A stretch of 6,142 nucleotides of DNA from B8-G4 sp033720735 (lineage in GTDB: Bacteria > Bacteroidota > Bacteroidia > Chitinophagales > Saprospiraceae). Positions 1 through 6,138 of this stretch are shown in pieces. The position numbers and the translations under genes were made by a program. How positions within the stretch are numbered: the first letter of the stretch is position 1; each line of letters starts with the position of its first letter. The notes under the pieces were generated by a model. That model was not told where the DNA came from. It ran no database searches and saw only the letters and a program-made list of their open reading frames with translations. The stretch lies in NCBI GenBank assembly GCA_033720735.1, contig JAWWBX010000269.1, positions 1 through 6,142 of the forward strand. The letters run 5' to 3'.

Positions 1-168
1 GATGCATACAACACCGAATGTCAGGGCACTGACCGCAGCAATAAAGGCCAGAACCCAGGCCTTGCTCGGCGTGCGTTCGGTCGGCGCACACAGATCCTCC
101 GTGATATCGTGATACGTCTTTTGCCCCAGTACCAGGGGTTCTCGGATTGGAGAGGTGATTGCGCTCAT
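1..168 (-). CDS. actC: Alternative complex III membrane subunit ActC (NrfD/PsrC-like), N-terminal part
   Basis: This is the first 56 codons of a gene that continues past the left edge. It starts at the ATG at 168-166, reads MSAITSPIREPLVLGQKTYH, and stays open to base 1. The segment REPLVLGQKTYHDITEDLCAP followed by a basic patch is the conserved cytoplasmic N-terminus of NrfD-like ActC proteins of Bacteroidota-type ACIII. A hydrophobic stretch from about residue 37 (VLAFIAAVSALTFGVVC) begins the first transmembrane helix. ActC is the integral membrane subunit that binds menaquinol and contacts the ActB iron-sulfur domain. The gene lies 46 bases after the actB stop on the same strand, as expected in an act operon. 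No Shine-Dalgarno sequence is visible before the ATG. Family assignment rests on motif recognition of a short fragment plus a strong gene context. Confidence 0.9.
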   Translation of the reverse strand, partial: MSAITSPIREPLVLGQKTYHDITEDLCAPTERTPSKAWVLAFIAAVSALTFGVVCI

Positions 169-214
169 CTAAGACTATCCGTTGATCGATTCATCAATGA
201 TTCCTTTACGCCGA

Positions 215-3200
215 TCAGCTGACCAGCGACTCGTCTTTATTTGAAATCCGCGCCTGATAATTCACAGACGAACGTGTGTTGACTTCTTCCAGTACGATGT
301 AGTTGAGAGGCGATTCCAGTTTCTTCGCGAGATCCCCCTCCTTGTTATTCATATCGCCGAACGTGATCGCACCCGTCGGGCAAGCGGTCTGACATGCCGT
401 TTTGACGTCATGATCCTCCAGGCGGCGTCCTTCCGACTTGGCCTTGAGTTTACCCTGCTGGATGCGCTGGACACAGAAACTGCATTTCTCGATCACACCT
501 CGCGTACGCACGGTGACATCCGGGTTGAGGACCATCCGTGTCAGGTTGTCCGCCGCCCAAGGCACTTCGGCTTCGTGGTCAATACCGCGCTCATTGACCG
601 GCCAGAGGTCTGCAGTGGTATAGTCGAGCCAGTTGAACCGTCGCACTTTGTAAGGACAGTTGTTCGCACAATAGCGGGTACCCACACAGCGGTTGTATGC
701 CATTTGGTTGAGCCCTTCCGAACTGTGGTTGGTGGCATTGACCGGGCAGACGTTCTCACACGGTGCATTGTCACAGTGCTGGCACATCAGCGGCTGATAG
801 ACCACGTTGGGATTCTCAACATCGCCGTAATAGTAGCGGTCGATGCGCAACCAGGTCATCTCGTGATGACGCCCAACCTCGCGTTTGCCGACGACCGGCA
901 CGTTGTTTTCGGCCATACACGCCACGGTACACGCAGCACATCCAATGCAGGCATTGAGGTCGACATGCATGCCCCAGTGATGTCCTTCCTTGTACAGGTC
1001 ATCATATCCCTCATAGATCTGCTGGGCATTGAGATACTGGTGATGCTCGCGTTCGTGCTCCAGGTCGTGGATGAAGGTCTCGACGTCGTCGATATGGGCC
1101 CGGCGGATGATCGAGCGGTCGACCAGTGATCCTTGCGGCCCCTGCTTGACCAGTCCGAAGTAGGTATTGTATACTGTCGCAGCCTCGTCGGCATTGATCT
1201 CTTCACCCGTGGCGGCATCCGTGCCTTTCACACCCATGGTGTGGTGATACTGGACGCACGCCAGGTATTCCTCCTCTCCAACCTTGCCCGAAAGATCTGC
1301 TCCGCTGACAAAGTACTGCAGCAGGCCGTCTCCGTCGTACGAAAGCCAGCCCTGCACATTGGTGCCCACACCTGTTCCACAGCGCCCCGCGTTGGTCCGG
1401 CCATATCCAAGTGCCAGTGCCAGGGTACCCTGTTTCTGTCCGAATTGTTTGATGACCGGTACGTTGACCGAGGCGCCTCCCACCATCAGCGTGGCGATGT
1501 CGCCGTCCTCGAGGTCATTGAGACCGTCAAATGCGCGCACGCCATCCCATGTCAGCGGGATAGAGAGGTAATTGCCCCACACACACCTGGTGATCGGATC
1601 GGGCATTTCCATCAGCCAGGGATTGTTGGCGTATTGGCCGCCGCCCATGCTGATGGACTCGTAGAGGGTCACTTCCAGGCCATTGGCTTCGACTGACGAA
1701 ACATTGGCGCCCGCAGCCCGTACGTCACCCGCGAATGCGACCTGTACTGGTGCCTGCGCAACATGCAGGACACCGTCATGCAGGGCCTTGTCCCAGAACG
1801 CCTGAAAATCAGTCGCTCCTGCGGCAGGCATCACATCGCGCTCCCAAACGCTGCGCAAGTATTCATAATACGGTTGGTCAGCATCCGATTGGTAGGCCGC
1901 GCTACCCGACCACTTCAACAGGCTTTCTTCGGCCTGGCGGGTATCAAACAACGGTGCAATGGTCGGCTGGGTCAGGCTCAGGTGTCCTTTTTTCGGCTCA
2001 GCGTCACCCCATGCTTCCAGTCCGTGATGCGCAGGAGCTACAAATTGGCAGGCAGCGGTCGTCTCATCATCGAGAAGGGCAAATGAGATGCTGAGGCCCA
2101 CATTGCTGATCGCAGCGGCAAAGGCCTCACCATTGGGCAGGTCAAACACCGGATTGGCGCCCATCACGAAGAGTGCATCGACGCGTCCGCTTTCCATTTC
2201 ACTGAGGAGTGCGCCCATCTGAGACTCGTCGCCCTGGCGCAGATTGCTGTGCTCGGCGAAGGTGATGGTCGCTCCGTAGTTGCCCAGCAGGTTGTTGATC
2301 GCGTTGACCAGGACCTGTTCTCCCACGTTATTCGTCCCGCACACCACCAGCGATTCGCCGCGATGTGCCACCAGAGCTTCCGCCACCTTGTCAAGCGCCT
2401 GAGCCGTGGTGTCGGGCAACTGGGCCGCAGACACTGCCACACCTCCGGTTCGGGACGCCACAGCGTTGTACAGATGCTTGATGGCCGCGCCAATCTGTGA
2501 CGGGCTCACCTGCACGCGATTGTCGGCATTGGAGCCGGTCAGCGACATGTATGTTTCAATCTGAAAATGGCGTGACATCTCCGGATGGTGCGCATCCTTG
2601 ATCTTGCGATTCTCGATATATCCTTTGGCGTATTCGATCGGGCTGATCCACGTTCCGAGGAAATCGGCCTGGATCCCGACCACCGTTTTGGCTTTGTCAA
2701 AATGATAATCGGGCACCACCTTGAGCCCGAAACACTGATCATTGGCGCGCAGGAGCCCGGCAGATGAGACCGGATCGTAGGTCACCACCCGTGTATTGGG
2801 ATACTTGCCGGTGAACTCGTTGATCACCTTTTTGGCGGTGGGGCTCAGGATCGTATTAGCGACGATGCGCACCTGCGCATTCGTATTCAGGCCAGCCACG
2901 GCATTATCGATCTCATCCCAGGTAGCCGCCTCCCAGGTTCCATTGGCACGCTTTTGCGGGCTCCGGAAGCGATTGGTATCGTAGAGGCTCAGTACATAGG
3001 CCTGGGCCCGCGCCGAGGTGCCGCCTTTCGTCACACCTGAGAGGTCATTGCCCTCGATCTTGATCGGGCGACCCTCACGGGTCTTGACCAGCACGCTGCA
3101 GTAGTCCCCACCCTGCGCGATGGTGGATGCGTAATAATTGGCAACCCCCGGAACGATTGTGTCCGGTTTGACCACGTACGGGATCGCCCGCTTGAGCGGG

Positions 3201-3418
3201 ATCTCGCAGCTGGCGGCCACAGTGGCAGCACCAAGTCCGAAGCCAAGGTATTTGAGAAAGTCGCGACGACTTGCCCCCACTTCCAGGCTCCGGTTGTCAC
3301 CGAAACTGTCAACGATCGGCAAATGCTCGTTGAATTCCTTGTGGGCGTGCTCCATGAATTCGGGATCCCTTGAGAGATCCTTGGCGCCAACCCATGTACC
3401 GTTCTGTTTTGTCTTCAT
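215..3418 (-). CDS. actB: Alternative complex III subunit ActB: Tat-exported molybdopterin-like and iron-sulfur protein
   Basis: The protein has 1067 residues from the ATG at 3418; a GTG at 3433 would add five. The ATG is preferred because AGAAGAG lies just before it and MKTKQNGTW resembles the extended leader of this family. Numbered from the ATG, a twin-arginine motif SRRDFLK is at 50-56, followed by a hydrophobic run and Cys71. Residues about 80-790 form a molybdopterin-oxidoreductase-like domain without the usual N-terminal CxxC iron-sulfur motif; in ACIII this domain carries no molybdenum cofactor. The C-terminal ferredoxin domain (about 815-1035) has four cysteine groups: C824/827/830/834, C879/882/887/891, C911/917/921 with Thr914 in the fourth place, and C979/982/1009/1013. 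Fifteen cysteines fit three [4Fe-4S] clusters and one [3Fe-4S]. The protein passes electrons from quinol at ActC to the haems of ActA on the periplasmic side. It lies 21 bases after actA. Confidence 0.96.
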   Translation of the reverse strand: MKTKQNGTWVGAKDLSRDPEFMEHAHKEFNEHLPIVDSFGDNRSLEVGASRRDFLKYLGFGLGAATVAASCEIPLKRAIPYVVKPDTIVPGVANYYASTIAQGGDYCSVLVKTREGRPIKIEGNDLSGVTKGGTSARAQAYVLSLYDTNRFRSPQKRANGTWEAATWDEIDNAVAGLNTNAQVRIVANTILSPTAKKVINEFTGKYPNTRVVTYDPVSSAGLLRANDQCFGLKVVPDYHFDKAKTVVGIQADFLGTWISPIEYAKGYIENRKIKDAHHPEMSRHFQIETYMSLTGSNADNRVQVSPSQIGAAIKHLYNAVASRTGGVAVSAAQLPDTTAQALDKVAEALVAHRGESLVVCGTNNVGEQVLVNAINNLLGNYGATITFAEHSNLRQGDESQMGALLSEMESGRVDALFVMGANPVFDLPNGEAFAAAISNVGLSISFALLDDETTAACQFVAPAHHGLEAWGDAEPKKGHLSLTQPTIAPLFDTRQAEESLLKWSGSAAYQSDADQPYYEYLRSVWERDVMPAAGATDFQAFWDKALHDGVLHVAQAPVQVAFAGDVRAAGANVSSVEANGLEVTLYESISMGGGQYANNPWLMEMPDPITRCVWGNYLSIPLTWDGVRAFDGLNDLEDGDIATLMVGGASVNVPVIKQFGQKQGTLALALGYGRTNAGRCGTGVGTNVQGWLSYDGDGLLQYFVSGADLSGKVGEEEYLACVQYHHTMGVKGTDAATGEEINADEAATVYNTYFGLVKQGPQGSLVDRSIIRRAHIDDVETFIHDLEHEREHHQYLNAQQIYEGYDDLYKEGHHWGMHVDLNACIGCAACTVACMAENNVPVVGKREVGRHHEMTWLRIDRYYYGDVENPNVVYQPLMCQHCDNAPCENVCPVNATNHSSEGLNQMAYNRCVGTRYCANNCPYKVRRFNWLDYTTADLWPVNERGIDHEAEVPWAADNLTRMVLNPDVTVRTRGVIEKCSFCVQRIQQGKLKAKSEGRRLEDHDVKTACQTACPTGAITFGDMNNKEGDLAKKLESPLNYIVLEEVNTRSSVNYQARISNKDESLVS

Positions 3419-3439
3419 GTACTCTTCTGTCACTGCTGA

Positions 3440-4864
3440 TTAATAGTGGCATTTCTGGCACTCGAGGCCTCCAATGTCCTCTACTGTCACCGTTATACGC
3501 TCGCCAGTGGCGAGCTCCTCGTGATAGCGCGCGTAGCTGTCGTAGTATGGATTGCCGGCAAACTGCACTTCCGTCTCACGGTGGCAGTTGATGCACCAGC
3601 CCATTGACAGCGGTGCATACTGGCTCAGGACTTCCATCTCCTCCACCGGACCGTGGCACGCCTGGCATTCGAGCTTTCCGATGCCGACATGCTGCTCATG
3701 ACTGAAGTATACGTGATCGGGCAGGTGGTGGATACGTACCCATTCGATGGGTCCGGGAATCTGCGGTTTCAATTCATTGGTAAGGGCATCGACGATACCT
3801 TCCCACTGTTCTTCCACGACCGCCTCACCGCGGCGACCGAGGGTCAGCTCACCACTCGCATTGAGATACTGGTCACCGATCCATTTGGTGTAGATCGCCC
3901 TGATGGTGTCTTCTGGAAGCGTTTCGTAATTCTCGATGTAGGTATCGGTATTGGGGTCAAACCCGATGGAAGCGTAGATCTTGGTGATCTCGGCCGTTCC
4001 GTAGGTGGAGCCGACCTTCACGGCGGCATGGCAATTCATGCACGTGTTGGCAGCCGGGATGACCGCATGCTTGCTGCGGCGCGCCCCGTCATGACAGTAC
4101 TGGCAATCGATGCCCTGAATGCCGGAGTGCACCTCATGTGAGAACTTGATGGGTTGCTCTGGTGCGTAACCTTGTTGACGGCCGAAGTCGATCCCGTTGC
4201 TGACGGTGGTGTAACCTCCAAAGACGACCAGCGCAAAGACCACAAAGCTCACCACACCCCGGCTCGTCAGGATCTCGCGCATGGTCTTGCGCGGGGGTGC
4301 CTCCTGACCTTCCTGCACACTGGCGATCTGGTTGAGATTGGCAATGATCCTTGCGAGCACGATGGCCACTGCGGCGAGGATGATCAGCAATACCCAGTAG
4401 AGGAATTGATTCTGCGTTCCCGTTTCGGCCGGGCCTGCTCCTGGCACGCCGGTAATCTGTTCAGGCACCTTGTTAAACTCCTGATCGATATAGGCAAACA
4501 ACGACTCGATGTCATTGTCGGTGAGGTCAATGTTGGGGTTCATCACCGTGGGTTTCCACTCATTCCAGAGCTCTACGGCGCGGGGATGCCCGGCACTGAT
4601 CATCGCCTGCGAATTGCGGATCCAGTCGTACAGCTCCTGGCGCGGATAATCCGCCCAGCGCTCTTCAAACCCACCCAGGGCCGGGCCGGTCATATCGGTT
4701 TTCATATCCCGGTTGTGGCAGGTCGCACACTTGTTCCGGAAGAGGGTCTTTCCGATCTCCGGATCCGGGGTCAGAGCCGCCTCGTCCTGCGCACTCAGCG
4801 ACCCCACGAAAGCCAGAAATAGAAATATGTATAACCCTTTGAGATTGAGTGGACTACACCGCAT
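3440..4864 (-). CDS. actA: Alternative complex III cytochrome c subunit ActA, six-haem form
   Basis: The protein has 474 residues. A signal peptide spans about 1-25 (hydrophobic YIFLFLAFVGSLSA, likely cut before Gln26). An N-terminal class I cytochrome c domain follows, with CATCH at 46-50 and Met89 or Met108 as possible axial ligand. Two membrane helices lie at about 155-175 and 203-221, joined by a loop containing PPRKTMR, whose positive charge suggests it is cytoplasmic. The remaining region (240-474) is a pentahaem domain with CxxCH at 254-258, 275-279, 400-404, 424-428 and 469-473; the last motif is one residue from the C-terminus. The pentahaem part is the usual ActA electron-exit module toward cytochrome c or an oxidase. 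The extra monohaem domain is fused in front. The ATG at 4864 gives a proper signal peptide, although the bases before it (TCCTCCGTA) are not a Shine-Dalgarno site. This is the first gene of the act operon in this window. Confidence 0.95.
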   Translation of the reverse strand: MRCSPLNLKGLYIFLFLAFVGSLSAQDEAALTPDPEIGKTLFRNKCATCHNRDMKTDMTGPALGGFEERWADYPRQELYDWIRNSQAMISAGHPRAVELWNEWKPTVMNPNIDLTDNDIESLFAYIDQEFNKVPEQITGVPGAGPAETGTQNQFLYWVLLIILAAVAIVLARIIANLNQIASVQEGQEAPPRKTMREILTSRGVVSFVVFALVVFGGYTTVSNGIDFGRQQGYAPEQPIKFSHEVHSGIQGIDCQYCHDGARRSKHAVIPAANTCMNCHAAVKVGSTYGTAEITKIYASIGFDPNTDTYIENYETLPEDTIRAIYTKWIGDQYLNASGELTLGRRGEAVVEEQWEGIVDALTNELKPQIPGPIEWVRIHHLPDHVYFSHEQHVGIGKLECQACHGPVEEMEVLSQYAPLSMGWCINCHRETEVQFAGNPYYDSYARYHEELATGERITVTVEDIGGLECQKCHY

Positions 4865-4935
4865 TACGGAGGACTTTATTCGCCAAAATTGAAATCTGAG
4901 AACGTCGAAAACCTAACACGTCTGGTAAAACACGG

Positions 4936-4943
4936 CAAAAATA
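4936..4943 (-). promoter_or_regulatory. Candidate -7 box for the act operon
   Basis: Read on the minus strand the bases are TATTTTTG, which fits the Bacteroidota primary sigma factor -7 consensus TAnnTTTG. The box sits 72 bases before the actA ATG, giving a plausible leader of about 60-65 bases. No clear TTTG or TTG -33 element is seen at the expected distance, so this is a partial match in an AT-rich gap. Confidence 0.35.
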
Positions 4944-4989
4944 CATCTTCACATATATTATCATGTCCTTTGCCACAGCTATCTGGGTA

Positions 4990-5006
4990 TTTAGACATGG
5001 TCTAAA
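4990..5006. promoter_or_regulatory. Perfect 7-3-7 palindrome, candidate operator upstream of the act operon
   Basis: The bases TTTAGACATGGTCTAAA form two perfect 7-base arms around a 3-base centre. The site lies 126-142 bases before the actA start and about 47 bases upstream of the candidate -7 box, a position that suits an activator or repressor dimer. It has no run of T after it on either strand, so it does not look like an intrinsic terminator for thyA. The binding protein is unknown; a dimeric winged-helix or DtxR-like regulator is only a guess. Confidence 0.35.
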
Positions 5007-5096
5007 CTAATGATCGTGTCTTGATGACAACTTCCAGCCAATTTGAGACCTTGATGTGATCCGCTTTCCTGCTATTATAACACCGCGCCGCCGACC

Positions 5097-5119
5097 ATTG
5101 ATCTGACTTCAGAATCAAT
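5097..5119 (-). repeat. Imperfect hairpin immediately after the thyA stop codon
   Basis: The arms ATTGA-TCTGA and TCAGA-TCAAT pair over 10 bases with a single bulged base and a 2-base centre. The structure begins five bases past the thyA stop, where a 3' end structure could lie. It is AT-rich and is followed on the transcribed strand by GGTCGGCGG rather than a T run, so it is not a standard rho-independent terminator. It may stabilise the 3' end of the mRNA or be chance. Confidence 0.3.
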
Positions 5120-5124
5120 CTAAA

Positions 5125-5919
5125 CTAGACCGAGATCGGGGCTTTGATGTGCGGATGCGGATCATATGCGAGCAACTCGAAATCCTCATAATCAAAGGCG
5201 AAGATCGAGCGAACGTCAGGGTTGAGTTTCATGACCGGCAATGGTCGCGGTGCCCGCGTGAGTTGTTCCCTGGCCTGGTCGATGTGATTGAGGTATAAAT
5301 GGACATCGCCAAACGTATGCACAAACACCCCTGGTTTGAGGTCACTCACCTGTGCCATCATCATCGTCAGCAGGGCGTACGATGCAATGTTGAAAGGGAC
5401 ACCGAGAAAGGTATCTGCAGACCGCTGATACAACTGGCAGGACAATCGCCCCTCCCCGACCCAGAACTGGAACATGCAGTGACACGGTGTCAGCGCCATC
5501 TGGTCGAGTTCGCCGGCATTCCAGGCATTGACCACGATGCGTCGTGAGTCGGGATTCGTTTTGATCAATTCAATGGCCCGTGTAATCTGATCCACAGTCG
5601 TGCCGTCTGCCCGCTCCCAGCTGCGCCATTGTTTACCGTACACCGGCCCCAGCTCCCCATGCTCATCCGCCCAGGCATTCCAGATGCGCACGCCATGCTC
5701 CTGAAGATAGCGCACATTGGTATCGCCCTTGAGAAACCAGAGTAATTCGTAAATGATCGATTTCAGGTGCAGTTTCTTCGTGGTCAGCAATGGGAACCCA
5801 TCCCGGAGATCGAACCGCATCTGGTAGCCAAATGTGCTGAGCGTACCGGTTCCTGTTCGGTCGCTTTTTTCGATACCGTTGTCTAGGACGTGCTGGAGTA
5901 AGTCGAGGTACTGACGCAT
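5125..5919 (-). CDS. thyA: Thymidylate synthase
   Basis: ThyA converts dUMP to dTMP in the cytoplasm, using methylenetetrahydrofolate as both carbon donor and reductant. With the ATG at 5919 (MRQYLDLLQHVLDNG) the protein is 264 residues, the same length as Escherichia coli ThyA, and it aligns from end to end from memory. Visible active-site residues in E. coli numbering are Arg21 (DRTGTGT), Tyr94 (GPVYGKQWR), the arginine pair 126-127 (PDSRR), nucleophile Cys146 (TPCHC), Arg166 and Asp169 (CQLYQRSADTFLG), Asn177 (PFNIASYALL), and His207 and Tyr209 (DVHLY). The C-terminus ends YDPHPHIKAPISV, as in the family. A longer frame could begin at 5961, but its 14 extra residues have no counterpart in the family and would overlap a promoter-like box. 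No dihydrofolate reductase gene lies downstream in the window; the act operon follows after 260 bases. The stop codon is TAG. Confidence 0.97.
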   Translation of the reverse strand: MRQYLDLLQHVLDNGIEKSDRTGTGTLSTFGYQMRFDLRDGFPLLTTKKLHLKSIIYELLWFLKGDTNVRYLQEHGVRIWNAWADEHGELGPVYGKQWRSWERADGTTVDQITRAIELIKTNPDSRRIVVNAWNAGELDQMALTPCHCMFQFWVGEGRLSCQLYQRSADTFLGVPFNIASYALLTMMMAQVSDLKPGVFVHTFGDVHLYLNHIDQAREQLTRAPRPLPVMKLNPDVRSIFAFDYEDFELLAYDPHPHIKAPISV

Positions 5920-5936
5920 GGTGCTCACATATGCCA

Positions 5937-5953
5937 CACATATCATATATGTG
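5937..5953. promoter_or_regulatory. Perfect 7-3-7 palindrome in the thyA upstream region
   Basis: The bases CACATATCATATATGTG form two perfect 7-base arms around CAT. The site lies 18-34 bases before the preferred thyA ATG and next to the candidate -7 box, so it would cover the predicted transcription start. A further CACATATG half-like site is at 5926-5933, closer to the gene. It could be an operator or a hairpin in the leader; the arms are AT-rich, which raises the chance of coincidence. Confidence 0.3.
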
Positions 5954-5958
5954 CTTCG

Positions 5959-5966
5959 CAAATGTA
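5959..5966 (-). promoter_or_regulatory. Candidate -7 box for thyA
   Basis: Read on the minus strand the bases are TACATTTG, an exact match to the Bacteroidota -7 consensus TAnnTTTG. The box ends 40 bases before the ATG at 5919, giving a leader of about 30-35 bases. It overlaps the alternative upstream ATG at 5961, which supports the shorter thyA reading frame. A TTTG-type -33 element is not visible; the expected place is taken by the tandem 8-base repeat. Confidence 0.4.
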
Positions 5967-5976
5967 TGGAATATTG

Positions 5977-6009
5977 TGTTCATGTGTTCATGTGTTCACG
6001 TGTTCATGT
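5977..6009. repeat. Tandem 8-base repeat, four units
   Basis: The unit TGTTCATG is repeated four times head to tail with a period of 8 (5977, 5985, 5993, 6001). The third unit is TGTTCACG, one base different. The array sits between the candidate thyA -7 box and the larger hairpin repeats. Short arrays of this kind can change copy number by slippage, and this one lies where it could alter promoter spacing. Confidence 0.85.
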
Positions 6010-6054
6010 GCTTGCCCTGTACGCGAAGCGTAGCGGAGTCGTACAGGGTTCAAG
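6010..6054. repeat. Hairpin repeat, copy A1
   Basis: The arms CTTG-CCCTGTAC (6011-6022) and GTACAGGG-TT-CAAG (6041-6054) pair over 12 bases with a 2-base bulge. They enclose an 18-base centre containing GAAGCGTAGCGGAGTC. The 43 bases from 6010 to 6052 recur exactly at 6094-6136. There is no coding frame and no T run that would mark a terminator for thyA, which begins on the other side. It is likely a member of a dispersed intergenic palindromic repeat family. Confidence 0.8.
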
Positions 6055-6059
6055 TGCTC

Positions 6060-6095
6060 GCCCTGAAGTCGTAGCGCAGCGAAGTACTTCTGGGC
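6060..6095. repeat. Hairpin repeat, divergent copy B
   Basis: The arms GCCCTGAAGT (6060-6069) and ACTTCTGGGC (6086-6095) pair over 10 bases with one mismatch. The centre keeps CGTAGCG-(C)AG, matching the centre of copies A1 and A2 in the same orientation. The arms begin like those of copy A (CCCTG) but then differ on both sides together, so pairing is kept with a different sequence. It lies directly between the two identical A copies. Confidence 0.75.
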
Positions 6096-6138
6096 TTGCC
6101 CTGTACGCGAAGCGTAGCGGAGTCGTACAGGGTTCAGG
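6094..6138. repeat. Hairpin repeat, copy A2
   Basis: This copy is identical to A1 over 43 bases (6094-6136), with a spacing of 84 bases between the two. Its outer arm CTTG pairs with CAGG at 6135-6138 through one G-T wobble. The right flank (GGTGCC) resembles the flank after A1 (AGTGCT), so the array may continue past the window edge. Confidence 0.8.

Larger units (their letters stand above)
4865..5124. other. Non-coding gap between thyA and actA
   Basis: This 260-base stretch separates the thyA stop from the actA start and is more AT-rich than the genes, mainly on its actA side. It holds the hairpin after thyA, the 7-3-7 palindrome and the candidate act -7 box. The 9-base word TCTAAACTA occurs at 5001-5009, overlapping the palindrome, and again at 5119-5127, overlapping the thyA stop. 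No convincing gene or RNA is visible on either strand. Confidence 0.7.

Noticed and set aside
182..197. TTGAT-N6-ATCAA between actB and actC, reminiscent of an FNR site
   Set aside because: The FNR consensus has four central bases, not six, and the position is inside an operon; it is more likely chance or a weak 5-base hairpin.
410..1129. Long plus-strand open frame of 239 codons inside actB
   Set aside because: It lies opposite the conserved ferredoxin domain of ActB, has no recognisable family motif and no ribosome site; it is a shadow of codon bias in a GC-rich gene.
4154..4822. Plus-strand open frame of 222 codons opposite actA
   Set aside because: It is fully opposite the haem and membrane regions of ActA and its translation shows no domain; antisense shadow.
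4867..4873. Perfect-looking GGAGGA ribosome site on the plus strand
   Set aside because: No plus-strand gene follows it; on the minus strand it reads TCCTCC before actA, which is not a Shine-Dalgarno site.
4854..4964. Minus-strand 36-codon frame overlapping the actA start, a possible leader peptide
   Set aside because: It spans the candidate -7 box, has no ribosome site, and no attenuator-like pattern or regulatory codon run is visible.
4963..5010. Plus-strand 15-codon frame crossing the palindrome
   Set aside because: Too short, without a ribosome site or neighbouring plus-strand gene.
5074..5079. TATAAT on the minus strand between thyA and actA, like an E. coli -10 box
   Set aside because: No TTGACA-like hexamer is found 16-18 bases upstream, and the lineage appears to use TAnnTTTG boxes.
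6010..6138. CRISPR array
   Set aside because: Only two identical copies plus one divergent copy are present, the intervening segment is itself a related hairpin rather than a unique spacer, and no cas gene is nearby.
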